From NCBI GenBank assembly GCA_947464955.1, contig CANHZI010000011.1, positions 1-46,524 on the forward strand: DNA of 46,524 nucleotides. The letters are read 5' to 3'. The position numbers and the translations under genes were made by a program. Origin of the DNA: Oxalobacteraceae bacterium (lineage in GTDB: Bacteria; Pseudomonadota; Gammaproteobacteria; Burkholderiales; Burkholderiaceae_D). Below, in pieces: positions 35,733 through 43,811 of this stretch; the stretch's first letter is position 1, and every line of letters begins with the position of its first letter. Below the pieces are notes generated by a model, which saw only the letters and a program-made list of their open reading frames with translations, made no database searches and was not told the origin of the DNA.

Positions 35733-37970
35733 ATGGTTTCTTTGTCCGCATCTATTAATGAAGCACAACTGGTTGCGGGTTTGTCTGCCGCTGATGCTGA
35801 GCGTGTAAAACAGGCGCTTGAGTTCGTGACTCCGTATTACGAAAATCACGCAATCATCACTGAGCAAAATGCATTGCAGTTTGCTGTTGGCGTCGCCTCC
35901 ACGCTGGCCATGTTAAAGACGGATGTGGATACCAGAATTGCTGCTTTGTTGTTTGAATTGACTGAAGCAAATCCTCTAGCTGCGGAAAAAATCGAAGCCC
36001 GATTCGGTAAAGAAATTAGTGAGCTCGTGGCAGGTGTACGTCGTTTGCTGCGCCTACGTGAAGCGACGCTCACCCAGCACGATGTCGGCAGGGGAAAAGA
36101 CGAAGCCGAACGCACCGCTTCGCAGATGGAGGTTTTGCGTAAGATGGTGTTGGCGATGGCAAATGACATGCGCGTGGTGTTGGTACGCCTTGCCTCGCGT
36201 CTTACCTCTTTGCGCTACTTCGCCGAATGTAAGCGTGACGACGGTGCCGTTCAACAATACGCTAGCGAAACCATGGATTTATACGCGCCGTTGGCGAATC
36301 GTCTCGGTGTCTGGCAGTTGAAGTGGGAATTGGAAGATTTGTCGTTCCGTTTTTTAGAGCCAGAGCAATACAAGAAAATTGCCAAGATGCTTGAAGAAAA
36401 ACGAGTCGAACGTGAAAGCTTTGTGGTCTCTGCCATTGCTCGGCTTGAAAAAGAACTCGCCGCTGTTGGCGTTAAAGCAGAAGTAAGTGGGCGCCCCAAG
36501 CACATCTTTAGTATTTGGAAAAAGATGAAGGGTAAGAAGGTCGACTTCGATGAACTCTACGATGTGCGTGCTTTCCGTGTCATTGTCGATGACATTAAGG
36601 ATTGTTATACGGTCTTAGGTATCCTTAATAATCTGTGGACGCCGATTCCTAAAGAGTTTGACGATTATATTTCTCGCCCCAAACCCAACGGATATAAATC
36701 TTTGCATACGGTCGTCATCGTCGATGATGGACGGCCGCTCGAAGTGCAAATTCGTACCAAGGAAATGCATCAGTTTTCAGAGTTTGGTGTGGCCGCTCAC
36801 TGGCGTTATAAAGAGACAGGCGGCTCAAATTTTTCAGCGCAAGAATATGACGAGAAAATCGCGTGGTTACGCCAACTGCTTGCCTGGAAAAATGAAGTTT
36901 CGGATGTGGTTGTCGACCAAGAACAGTTGCAGCGTGAATGGGTAGAGAAGGTTAAAGCGGCGACTTTAGATGACCGAATTTATGTGTTGACGCCACAAGC
37001 GAGGGTGATCGAATTGCCAAGCGGCGCGACGCCAGTCGATTTCGCTTATCAACTGCATACCGACGTCGGACATCGCTGCCGTGGGGCGCGCGTCGATGGC
37101 GTCATGGTGCCGCTGAATACGCGTCTCAAAAATGGCCAGACCGTTGAAATTATTACGTTAAAAATTGGTTCGATTCAGGCTGGGCCATCGCGTGATTGGT
37201 TGAATCCTGAATATTCCATTGGTACTCGTACTAGAACTAAGATTCGTGCATGGTTCAATGCCATCGATCAGCAAGAAACGCTCAACACGGGGCGTGGCAT
37301 GATCGAGAAAACGTTGCAGCGTGAAGGTAAGACTTCGGTCAACTTGGAAGAGTTGGCGCGTAAGCTCGGTTTTGCTACCGTAGATGAATTATTCCTCTCG
37401 GTTGGCAAAGAAGAGTTTAGTTTGCGTCAAGTCGAAACGGCATTGCGTGATAACCCTGAAAGCGAAGTCGCACCCGAGTTTGTCATCGCGAATAAGAGCC
37501 GCGCTTCAAGTGTAATTCAAGGCGCGAAATCTGGTGTGTTAGTCGTCGGAACCGACGGCTTGATGACGCAACTAGCACGCTGCTGCAAACCTGCACCACC
37601 CGATGACATCGTCGGCTTCGTGACGCGCGGAAAAGGGGTTTCTATCCATCGCCTGACCTGCAAGAACTTTGCGGAGATGCGGAGCAAAGCGCCTGAGCGC
37701 CTGATTCAAACGACATGGGGAGATGGGGGGCGCGATACGGTTTATCCCGTTGATATTTATGTGCTCGCACAAGATCGCCAAGGTCTCTTGCGCGACATTT
37801 CAGAAGTGTTTTCACGCGAAAAAATCAACGTTATCGGCGTCAATACGCAAAGTGCCAAAGGCCAAGCCAAGATGTCGTTCACCGTCGAAATTAACGGCAC
37901 TACGCAATTGCAGAAGTCTTTGACGGTGATAAGGGAAGTGGCAGGAGTTCAAGAAGTTAAACGCGCTTAG
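35733..37970 (+). CDS. relA: RelA-type (p)ppGpp synthetase, hydrolase domain degenerate
   Basis: Ribosome-associated alarmone synthetase of the stringent response. 745 aa: degenerate HD domain (about 25-180), synthetase (about 230-350), TGS (about 414-475), zinc-finger/CC region (CCKPAPPDDIVGFV near 613) and ACT (about 670-745). The HD motif reads ALLFELTEANP at residues 71-81 in place of ALLHDxxED, so hydrolase activity should be lost. In the synthetase, EFDD near residue 308 (PKEFDDYISRPKPNG) is the acidic EXDD type found in monofunctional RelA rather than the RXKD of SpoT. A separate SpoT should be elsewhere in the genome. Confidence 0.93.
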   Translation: MVSLSASINEAQLVAGLSAADAERVKQALEFVTPYYENHAIITEQNALQFAVGVASTLAMLKTDVDTRIAALLFELTEANPLAAEKIEARFGKEISELVAGVRRLLRLREATLTQHDVGRGKDEAERTASQMEVLRKMVLAMANDMRVVLVRLASRLTSLRYFAECKRDDGAVQQYASETMDLYAPLANRLGVWQLKWELEDLSFRFLEPEQYKKIAKMLEEKRVERESFVVSAIARLEKELAAVGVKAEVSGRPKHIFSIWKKMKGKKVDFDELYDVRAFRVIVDDIKDCYTVLGILNNLWTPIPKEFDDYISRPKPNGYKSLHTVVIVDDGRPLEVQIRTKEMHQFSEFGVAAHWRYKETGGSNFSAQEYDEKIAWLRQLLAWKNEVSDVVVDQEQLQREWVEKVKAATLDDRIYVLTPQARVIELPSGATPVDFAYQLHTDVGHRCRGARVDGVMVPLNTRLKNGQTVEIITLKIGSIQAGPSRDWLNPEYSIGTRTRTKIRAWFNAIDQQETLNTGRGMIEKTLQREGKTSVNLEELARKLGFATVDELFLSVGKEEFSLRQVETALRDNPESEVAPEFVIANKSRASSVIQGAKSGVLVVGTDGLMTQLARCCKPAPPDDIVGFVTRGKGVSIHRLTCKNFAEMRSKAPERLIQTTWGDGGRDTVYPVDIYVLAQDRQGLLRDISEVFSREKINVIGVNTQSAKGQAKMSFTVEINGTTQLQKSLTVIREVAGVQEVKRA

Positions 37971-37979
37971 TACTTACTC

Positions 37980-38042
37980 ATAAATCCAATTCTCGGGCGC
38001 ACTCTTTGTTGCAAATACTCGCCTTACTGATATTTAACTGCA
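37980..38042 (+). repeat. Dispersed palindromic repeat, copy 1 (degenerate/truncated)
   Basis: Begins ATAAATCCAATTCTCGGGCG, nearly identical to the start of copy 4 (44840), with CTCTTTGTTG as in copy 2. Similarity fades after about 60 bases, so the right half is decayed. It lies 10 bases after the relA stop. Confidence 0.65.
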
Positions 38043-38120
38043 CGATCAAGTTTTAAAGAGGTTACGATCTGTGTGTCGATAGATGTAAGATTTTGAATAA
38101 ATTTTCCGCCTAAATTCATT

Positions 38121-38444
38121 ATGACTTTTCCAAAATTAGTTGTTTACCTCTTGTTCGCCACCGCAATAGCTTTAGAGGTAAAGGACTCGCATGCTCAGAT
38201 GTGGGACGTCAAAGCGAAATGTGCTAAAAGTGGATGTTACTCAAAAATTGAAGCGATAGAAGAGGCGAAACGAGTTATTTTAGCGAGAGGATTGAAGCTG
38301 TCACATTATCGCTCTACAACAGCTAACTTAAACGGCGGTATTTGGTTCGTTAGATTTGAGGGACAAAATAACGTTCTAGGTGATCATTGCGCGGTTCTTT
38401 TAGATAACAAGACCAGAAAAATCACGTTTATTCATGGAGAATAA
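38121..38444 (+). CDS. Small exported protein of unknown function
   Basis: 107 aa that I do not recognise. The N-terminus (MTFPKLVVYLLFATAIALEV, then SHAQ) looks like a signal peptide cleaved after SHA. The mature part has three cysteines (C34 and C39 in KCAKSGCY, plus one in GDHCAVL), a helical IEAIEEAKRVILARG, and a strand-rich end (GGIWFVRFEGQ, AVLLDNKTRKITFIHG) that faintly recalls small NTF2/PepSY-like folds. Codon use is more AT-rich than neighbouring genes, no good SD is visible, and it sits beside decayed repeat copy 1, so it may be acquired. Confidence 0.6.
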   Translation: MTFPKLVVYLLFATAIALEVKDSHAQMWDVKAKCAKSGCYSKIEAIEEAKRVILARGLKLSHYRSTTANLNGGIWFVRFEGQNNVLGDHCAVLLDNKTRKITFIHGE

Positions 38445-38615
38445 ATTGTCTTTATCCAAGGTGGGGTAAGAGTAAGTTGGTTTAATTTATTTGCTAGGTC
38501 GTGCAAAATCCAATCAAATCATTTTTTGCAAATTATTGCTCGCCTTGTTAGGCGAAATTGAATTTGTGTCACATTTTCTTCTTTGAGATCGAGTTCGACG
38601 TGCCGATATAAATTT
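38445..38615. other. Convergent intergenic region between the unknown exported protein and the CDF gene
   Basis: 171 bases, AT-rich. Two hairpins: GCAAAA/TTTTGC and TCGCC-TTGTTA-GGCGA. AATTGAATTT next to the second recalls the repeat family, but too little matches to call a copy. Confidence 0.35.
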
Positions 38616-39578
38616 TTAATGCTGATGATTGCACTCAGCCTGCTCGAATTCCTCATCTCTTAGTACTTCCGCTTGCAGCGTAATGTGGTCGATGCCATGT
38701 TTTTCCAACAGCATTTTCTTAATGCTCTCTAAAATTCTCGGCCAAGCTAGGAGGTCGTCGATTTCTAGGTGGCCTATCAATGCCGGTTGACCTGGGGACA
38801 TGTCCCAGATGTGGAGATCGTGCACTGAGGCTACGCCTGGTGTTGCCTCCAAGTCTTCCCCGATTTTGACGAAGTCGATGTGATGAGGCACGCCTTTCAT
38901 TAAAAAATGGAAGGAGTCTTTAATCACGGAGAAAGTCGATTTCAAAATCAACAGCGAAACGAATATCGAGAGGATAGGATCGATTGGCATCCAGCCTGTG
39001 TAAGCAATGATGGCGCCTGAAATGATCGCTGCCACTGAACCCAAAAGATCGCCCATGACGTGAATCAGCGCTGCTTTGGTGTTCATACTTTCTTTGTCGT
39101 GAGAAAGCACCCAAGCGACGATCATGTTGATCGCGAGACCAATCGCGGCAACGATCATCACCATGCCGCCTTGTACGGGTTCCGGTTTAAATAGACGCTG
39201 AATGGCTTCATAGCTAATCCATGCAACCACACCGAGCATCACTAAGCCATTGACGAAGGCGGCCAAGGCTTCTGATCGGCCAAAGCCAAATGTATGTTTG
39301 GCAGTAGGAGGGCGCTTTGCAATCATTTGCGCTAATAAAGCCAAACCGAGGGCGGCGGAGTCGGTCACCATGTGACCTGCATCGGATATTAATGCGAGTG
39401 AATTGGAAACAAAGCCAAACACGACTTCGACCGCAGCAAAAAATAGCGTGAGACCAAGGGCCCAGGCTAAAACCGATTGGCTACGGTCTGCAAAGTAATG
39501 CTGATGCTCGGCATCGCCGTGACGATGGGCGTGGAGGTGGGCGGTTTTAGGATCGTGCGAATGAGTATCGTGTGGCAT
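38616..39578 (-). CDS. Cation diffusion facilitator family metal exporter
   Basis: Inner-membrane proton/metal antiporter exporting Zn(II) or similar cations (CzcD/ZitB-like). 320 aa from ATG 39578; a TTG ten codons upstream is less likely. His-rich N-terminus (HSHDPKTAHLHAHRHGDAEH), six membrane helices, metal-site HxxxD pairs in helix 2 (H69, D73 in GHMVTDS) and helix 5 (HVMGD), and a cytoplasmic ferredoxin-like C-terminal domain with HDLHIWDMSPG. Metal specificity (Zn, Co, Cd) is not settled by sequence. Confidence 0.92.
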   Translation of the reverse strand: MPHDTHSHDPKTAHLHAHRHGDAEHQHYFADRSQSVLAWALGLTLFFAAVEVVFGFVSNSLALISDAGHMVTDSAALGLALLAQMIAKRPPTAKHTFGFGRSEALAAFVNGLVMLGVVAWISYEAIQRLFKPEPVQGGMVMIVAAIGLAINMIVAWVLSHDKESMNTKAALIHVMGDLLGSVAAIISGAIIAYTGWMPIDPILSIFVSLLILKSTFSVIKDSFHFLMKGVPHHIDFVKIGEDLEATPGVASVHDLHIWDMSPGQPALIGHLEIDDLLAWPRILESIKKMLLEKHGIDHITLQAEVLRDEEFEQAECNHQH

Positions 39579-39732
39579 GTCTTTTTGGTATGTCGATGGG
39601 TGCGGCAATCAGTGATGCCCTCATTGTAAAGTATTTGCGTGACAGTCACGTTTCGAGTTTTGTTTGAATGTTTTGTTTGTTCTACTTGCGATGGAGATCA
39701 GACGCTGGTTTTGAGTGTGGAAGAAAAAGCAC

Positions 39733-39761
39733 TTTACGAAAGAGATTGTATTTGCTATAGT
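39733..39761 (+). promoter_or_regulatory. Promoter of tRNA-Val
   Basis: TTTACG (39733-39738), 17-bp spacer, TATAGT (39756-39761); start expected near 39768, five bases before the tRNA. Confidence 0.55.
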
Positions 39762-39772
39762 CTCGGCTCTTC

Positions 39773-39849
39773 GGGCGGTTAGTTCAGCTGGTTAGAATAC
39801 TTGGTCGACATCCAAGGGGTCGGGGATTCGAATTCCTCACCGCCCACCA
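39773..39849 (+). tRNA. tRNA-Val (anticodon GAC), with unusual C33 and A53-U61
   Basis: 77 nt with encoded CCA. Acceptor GGGCGGT/ACCGCCC; anticodon stem CTTGG/CCAAG closes the loop TCGACAT, anticodon GAC. Position 33 is C instead of the near-universal U, and the T-stem closing pair 53-61 is A-U instead of G-C. All stems otherwise pair, with G-U in the D and T stems. Confidence 0.88.
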
Positions 39850-39878
39850 GAATTCAAAAGATCTACAAAGAAGGCTAG

Positions 39879-39996
39879 GTATCCCTAAAAATTCAATTAT
39901 AGGGATGCAGATCGAGGCGAAAAACGTAGCAATACTCTTGTATTGCGAGGCTTTTCAACAAAGAGATGCGCCCTAGAATTGGATTTGTAGGGATAC
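39879..39996 (-). repeat. Dispersed palindromic repeat, copy 2 (most complete, 118 bp)
   Basis: Bounded by GTATCCCTA (39879) and TAGGGATAC (ending 39996). The two arms are inverted copies of each other, each arm can fold by CCCTA/TAGGG pairing, and the centre has a perfect hairpin GCAATAC-TCTT-GTATTGC (39929-39946). Orientation is opposite to copies 3 and 4. It lies 30 bases after tRNA-Val. Confidence 0.8.
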
Positions 39997-40014
39997 TTTA
40001 GTAAGAGCGAGAAA

Positions 40015-40084
40015 GGCACCTGGTTATGACACCGCGAACTACGATCACATTCCAATGTGAGCGACGCTAGTCGAGGTGCTTTTT
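40015..40084 (+). ncRNA. Structured RNA element ending in a T tract (candidate sRNA or complex terminator)
   Basis: Nested pairings: GGCACCT (40015-40021) with AGGTGCT (40074-40080, one G-U), GAC (40028) with GTC (40070), GCG (40034) with CGC (40065), and a perfect TCACATT-CC-AATGTGA tip (40045-40060). The 3' arm runs into five T's. The internal bulges make it more elaborate than an ordinary terminator. It may be the 3' end of the tRNA-Val transcript, an independent sRNA, or part of a thrS leader. Confidence 0.45.
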
Positions 40085-40113
40085 CGTCTGAAAGAAAAGA
40101 TGTAATGATGAGA

Positions 40114-40139
40114 AAACGCGGCTAGCCCGCGTTTTTTTT
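40114..40139 (+). terminator. Rho-independent terminator upstream of thrS
   Basis: AAACGCGG (40114-40121) pairs with CCGCGTTT (40127-40134), followed by an eight-T run. It lies 77 bases ahead of the thrS ATG, so it either ends the tRNA-Val transcript or acts as an attenuator. No T-box features are seen. Confidence 0.82.
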
Positions 40140-40216
40140 CGTCTATCGATTTTGTTGAAGTTTTTAAGATTTTAAACTGGTAATTTTTTTTGGCTTAGGC
40201 CCGTATGGAGATGAAT

Positions 40217-42124
40217 ATGATTTCAATTCGCTTGCCCGATGGTTCGCAACGACAATTTGAGTCCGCTGTCACAGTGGCGCAAGTCGCCGCCAGTATCGGC
40301 ACGGGCCTAGCAAAAGCTGCCTTGGCTGGTAAGGTCAATGGCAAGTTGGTCGACACCTCACATCTGATTGAAGCAGATGCTGATTTGGCGATTGTGACTG
40401 ATAAAGATGCGGATGGCTTAGAGGTAATTCGTCACTCTACAGCTCATTTGCTGGCTTATGCCGTAAAAGAATTGTTCCCTGATGCACAAGTGACAATTGG
40501 TCCTGTGATTGAAAATGGCTTTTACTATGACTTCTCATACAAGCGTCCATTTACACCAGACGACTTAGTTGCCATCGAAAAGAAAATGGCGGAGTTGGCG
40601 AAGAAAGATGAACAGGTTGTGCGCAAGGTCGTACCTCGTGATGAAGCTGTGGCTTACTTTAAGTCTATTGGTGAAAACTATAAAGCTGAGATCATTGAGT
40701 CTATCCCAGCTGATCAAGACGTTTCCCTCTACACAGAAGGTAACTTTACTGATCTGTGCCGCGGCCCACACGTTCCTTCAACAGGAAAATTGAAAGTATT
40801 TAAGTTAATGAAGTTGGCGGGCGCGTACTGGCGCGGTGATTCCAAAAACGAAATGCTGCAACGTGTATACGGCACAGCGTTCGCGAAGAAGGAAGATCAA
40901 GAGCAGTACTTGCATATGTTGGAAGAAGCGGAGAAGCGCGACCACCGTAAGCTAGGTAAGGCTTTGGATTTGTTCCACTTCCAAGATGAGGCACCAGGTC
41001 TCATTTTCTGGCATCCAAAGGGCTGGACTGTTTGGCAGCAAGTTGAGCAATACATGCGTAAAGTCTATCAAGATTGCGGCTATCAAGAAGTAAAGGCGCC
41101 ACAAATTTTGGATCGTACCTTGTGGGAAAAAACAGGCCATTGGGAGAACTATCGCGAGAATATGTTCAGCACCGAGTCTGAGAACCGTAATTACGCATTG
41201 AAGCCAATGAACTGCCCAGGTCACGTGCAGATCTTTAATTCGAATATGCGTAGCTATCGCGAATTGCCGTTACGTTACGGTGAATTCGGTCAATGTCATC
41301 GCAACGAACCTTCTGGTGCTTTGCACGGCATCATGCGCGTACGCGGCTTTACGCAAGATGACGGCCATATTTTCTGTACCGAAGATCAGATTCAAGATGA
41401 AGTGATGGCTTTCCATCCGCAAGCGATGAAAGTTTACGATGACTTCGGTTTCGAAAATATCCAAATCAAGATCGCTTTGCGTCCAGATAACCGCATCGGT
41501 TCCGATGAAATTTGGGATAAGGCGGAAGATACTCTGCGTGCTGCTTTGCGTAATTGCGGCATGACTTGGGAAGAGTTGCCAGGTGAAGGCGCGTTCTATG
41601 GTCCAAAGATCGAATACCATCTGAAAGATAGCTTAGGTCGTCCATGGCAGGTAGGAACGATGCAGGTGGACTTCTCTATGCCGGGTCGTTTAAGTGCGGA
41701 ATACGTCTCTGACGATAATTCACGTAAAGTGCCAGTGATGTTGCACCGTGCGATTGTTGGTTCAATGGAAAGATTTATTGGTATCTTGATTGAAAATCAT
41801 GCTGGTGCTTTGCCAACTTGGTTAGCTCCAGTGCAAGTTGCCGTGCTCAATATCTCTGAATCTCAGGCCGAATATGCAAAAACTGTGGCTGAAAACCTGA
41901 AAAAACAAGGGTTTAGAGTGCATACAGATTTGCGTAATGAGAAGATTACCTATAAAATACGCGAACATTCCATGCAAAAGTTGCCTTATATCATCGTAGT
42001 CGGTGATAAAGAACGGGATGCAAACACAGTGGCTGTGCGTACGCGCGGTAATCTGGATCTGGGTGTAATGACTCAGGAAGCCTTCTTGGATCGCCTCAAA
42101 AACGACTTGGAAACCAAGGCTTAA
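40217..42124 (+). CDS. thrS: Threonyl-tRNA synthetase
   Basis: Class II synthetase charging tRNA-Thr. 635 aa from ATG 40217 ([10 protein letters not shown]), which has GGAG seven bases upstream; in-frame ATGs at 40205 and 40211 are less likely. Order: TGS domain (1-63), editing domain with H73-x3-H77 (HSTAH) and [12 protein letters not shown], catalytic core with the zinc ligand C333 in MNCPGH, motif 2 [13 protein letters not shown], motif 3 ending [16 protein letters not shown], and the anticodon-binding domain. Heads the thrS-infC-rpmI-rplT-pheST cluster. Confidence 0.96.
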   Translation: MISIRLPDGSQRQFESAVTVAQVAASIGTGLAKAALAGKVNGKLVDTSHLIEADADLAIVTDKDADGLEVIRHSTAHLLAYAVKELFPDAQVTIGPVIENGFYYDFSYKRPFTPDDLVAIEKKMAELAKKDEQVVRKVVPRDEAVAYFKSIGENYKAEIIESIPADQDVSLYTEGNFTDLCRGPHVPSTGKLKVFKLMKLAGAYWRGDSKNEMLQRVYGTAFAKKEDQEQYLHMLEEAEKRDHRKLGKALDLFHFQDEAPGLIFWHPKGWTVWQQVEQYMRKVYQDCGYQEVKAPQILDRTLWEKTGHWENYRENMFSTESENRNYALKPMNCPGHVQIFNSNMRSYRELPLRYGEFGQCHRNEPSGALHGIMRVRGFTQDDGHIFCTEDQIQDEVMAFHPQAMKVYDDFGFENIQIKIALRPDNRIGSDEIWDKAEDTLRAALRNCGMTWEELPGEGAFYGPKIEYHLKDSLGRPWQVGTMQVDFSMPGRLSAEYVSDDNSRKVPVMLHRAIVGSMERFIGILIENHAGALPTWLAPVQVAVLNISESQAEYAKTVAENLKKQGFRVHTDLRNEKITYKIREHSMQKLPYIIVVGDKERDANTVAVRTRGNLDLGVMTQEAFLDRLKNDLETKA

Positions 42125-42183
42125 CCAGCTTTTGCCCGTAGAAATGCACCGCTTGTTGATTTAATTTTTTGAAGGAAACTGCA

Positions 42184-42705
42184 ATAGCTACCGAAAAGTC
42201 ACATCGTATCAACGGTGAAATTACTGCGCCAGAAGTGCGCTTGTCAGGCGTTGATAACGAGCCGTTGGGCATCGTAAAACTGGGTGAAGCCTTTCGCTTA
42301 GCCGAAGAGGCCGAAGTGGATTTGGTGGAAATCGCGCCAACAGCGCAACCACCAGTTTGCCGATTGATGGATTACGGCAAGTTCAAATACCAAGAGCAGA
42401 AGAAGGCGCATGAAGCCAAGCTGAAGCAAAAGGTTATTTTGGTGAAGGAAGTTAAATTCCGTCCAGGTACTGATGACGGTGATTACAACATTAAGTTGCG
42501 TAATCTCGTGAAGTTCTTGGAAGACGGAGATAAAACCAAAATTACTTTGCGTTTCCGTGGTCGTGAGATGGCTCACCAAGAGATTGGTATGCGCATGTTG
42601 GAACGCTTGAAGGTCGATTTGGATCCGTACGGCCAAGTTGAGCAGTTTCCGAAGATGGAAGGACGCCAGATGGTTATGATCTTGGCGCCTAAGAAGAAAA
42701 AATAG
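42184..42705 (+). CDS. infC: Translation initiation factor IF-3, AUA start codon
   Basis: IF-3 keeps the 30S subunit free and rejects non-canonical start codons. 173 aa beginning at ATA 42184 ([17 protein letters not shown] after the initiator), with AAGGA seven bases upstream; a TTG at 42169 lies upstream of the SD and is not credible. [20 protein letters not shown] and [14 protein letters not shown] are conserved. A rare start codon is the known device for infC autoregulation (AUU in E. coli): excess IF-3 blocks its own translation. Confidence 0.92.
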   Translation: MATEKSHRINGEITAPEVRLSGVDNEPLGIVKLGEAFRLAEEAEVDLVEIAPTAQPPVCRLMDYGKFKYQEQKKAHEAKLKQKVILVKEVKFRPGTDDGDYNIKLRNLVKFLEDGDKTKITLRFRGREMAHQEIGMRMLERLKVDLDPYGQVEQFPKMEGRQMVMILAPKKKK

Positions 42706-42717
42706 TCGGTGAGCTCG

Positions 42718-42818
42718 TAAATCTAATCGTAGGGTGCATTACGTTGTTGTTTGTCCTCGCAATACTTCGGAATTGCTGCGGGAAACGCCGAGTACTGCAT
42801 CCCTAAAATTAGTTTTCT
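42718..42818 (+). repeat. Dispersed palindromic repeat, copy 3
   Basis: Starts TAAATCTAATCGTAGGGTGC, 13 bases after infC. It shares CCTCGCAATAC, a central stem GCAAT/ATTGC around ACTTCGGA, and CTGCATCCCTA with the other copies. About 100 bp, same orientation as copy 4. Confidence 0.72.
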
Positions 42819-43020
42819 GAACCCACCTTGCGGTCTTGAAATGATGAGACGCAAAAAAAGAATTTGTAGAAGTCAACATTTGTAAAAATCGCGATTTCGA
42901 CAAAGGGTATTGAACTCGATTTCAAGCCCAAGCTAAGTGAGAAGTAGGCATCCAAGAGTGACGTCATTGTCACCACCTACCATCATATAAAAAGGAGCTG
43001 TCGTAAAAGACAGAGATGTT
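42819..43020 (+). promoter_or_regulatory. rpmI leader with a hairpin between SD and start codon
   Basis: The only good SD, AGGAG (42993-42997), is 23 bases before the rpmI ATG; a CTGTC/GACAG hairpin (42998-43013) lies between and would bring SD and ATG together when folded. Upstream are GTGAC/GTCAC and TTGAA/TTCAA inverted repeats. In E. coli L20 represses rpmI-rplT at leader structures; this is a candidate equivalent. Confidence 0.4.
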
Positions 43021-43218
43021 ATGCCTAAAATGAAAACAAAGAGCTCTGCAAAGAAGCGCTTTCGTGTACGCCCAGGTGGAACAGTTAAGAGTGGTCACGC
43101 TTTCAAGCGCCATATCTTGACTAAGAAAACCACTAAGAACAAACGCCAATTGCGTGGCACCCGTAACATCAACGCGTCTGACGTAACATCAGTCATGCGC
43201 ATGATGCCAACAGCTTAA
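43021..43218 (+). CDS. rpmI: 50S ribosomal protein L35
   Basis: Small basic ribosomal protein, 65 aa. [20 protein letters not shown] and [20 protein letters not shown] are the family pattern. 28 bases upstream of rplT and co-transcribed with it. Confidence 0.97.
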   Translation: MPKMKTKSSAKKRFRVRPGGTVKSGHAFKRHILTKKTTKNKRQLRGTRNINASDVTSVMRMMPTA

Positions 43219-43246
43219 CCTCTACTCACTATTTTAAGGAGTTATT

Positions 43247-43606
43247 ATGCCTAGAGTAAAACGTGGGGTTACCGCTCGTGCCCGCCATAAGAAAGTTCTC
43301 GATTTAGCCAAAGGCTATCGTGGTCGTCGTAGTAAGGTATTCCGTATTGCTAAGCAAGCAGTTATGCGCGCTGGTCAATATGCATACCGTGATCGTCGTA
43401 ACAAAAAACGTGTATTCCGCGCATTGTGGATTACTCGTATCAATGCTGCATCCCGTCAACACGGTATGACTTACAGCGTGTTCATGAACGGCTTGAAAAA
43501 AGCGAACATCGAACTCGACCGTAAAGTGTTGGCCGATATGGCAGTGACTGACAAGCCAGCATTTGCTGCGATTGTTAATCAAGTAAAAGCGACTTTGGCT
43601 GCGTAA
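43247..43606 (+). CDS. rplT: 50S ribosomal protein L20
   Basis: Early-assembly 23S rRNA-binding protein and known repressor of its own operon in enterobacteria. 119 aa; [20 protein letters not shown] and [20 protein letters not shown] are typical. AAGGAG precedes the ATG by seven bases. Confidence 0.97.
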   Translation: MPRVKRGVTARARHKKVLDLAKGYRGRRSKVFRIAKQAVMRAGQYAYRDRRNKKRVFRALWITRINAASRQHGMTYSVFMNGLKKANIELDRKVLADMAVTDKPAFAAIVNQVKATLAA

Positions 43607-43652
43607 TCAGACATAGTCTGCAAATTCGCCATTCGCGAATCTGCATGATGAG

Positions 43653-43688
43653 CGGGGCAGAGGTTGATTCCACTGCCCCGTTTTTTTT
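43653..43688 (+). terminator. Rho-independent terminator after rplT, upstream of pheS
   Basis: CGGGGCAG (43653-43660) pairs with CTGCCCCG (43673-43680), then an eight-T run. It separates rplT from pheS and could attenuate readthrough; no phenylalanine codon run precedes it as a pheM-type leader would require. Confidence 0.86.
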
Positions 43689-43811
43689 GCTTGAGGATTT
43701 ACGCGAAAGTGAGTGTTCCTTTGTCCTCATAGAACCTCGATTTCGTGTAAGTCTTTATCAAATCCAATTTCAAGTTAACTTTTATCATCCACACTTTGTG
43801 GGAAATATCGC

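Noticed and set aside
39879-39996. CRISPR-like repeat-spacer array
   Set aside because: A single palindromic unit with no regular direct repeats and spacers; other copies are kilobases away.
40005-40216. T-box riboswitch in front of thrS
   Set aside because: No T-box consensus sequence or specifier-loop architecture is visible; T-boxes are also essentially absent from proteobacteria.
43620-43811. pheM-type attenuator in front of pheS
   Set aside because: The only terminator lies before, not after, any run of Phe codons, so the classical leader-peptide arrangement is missing.
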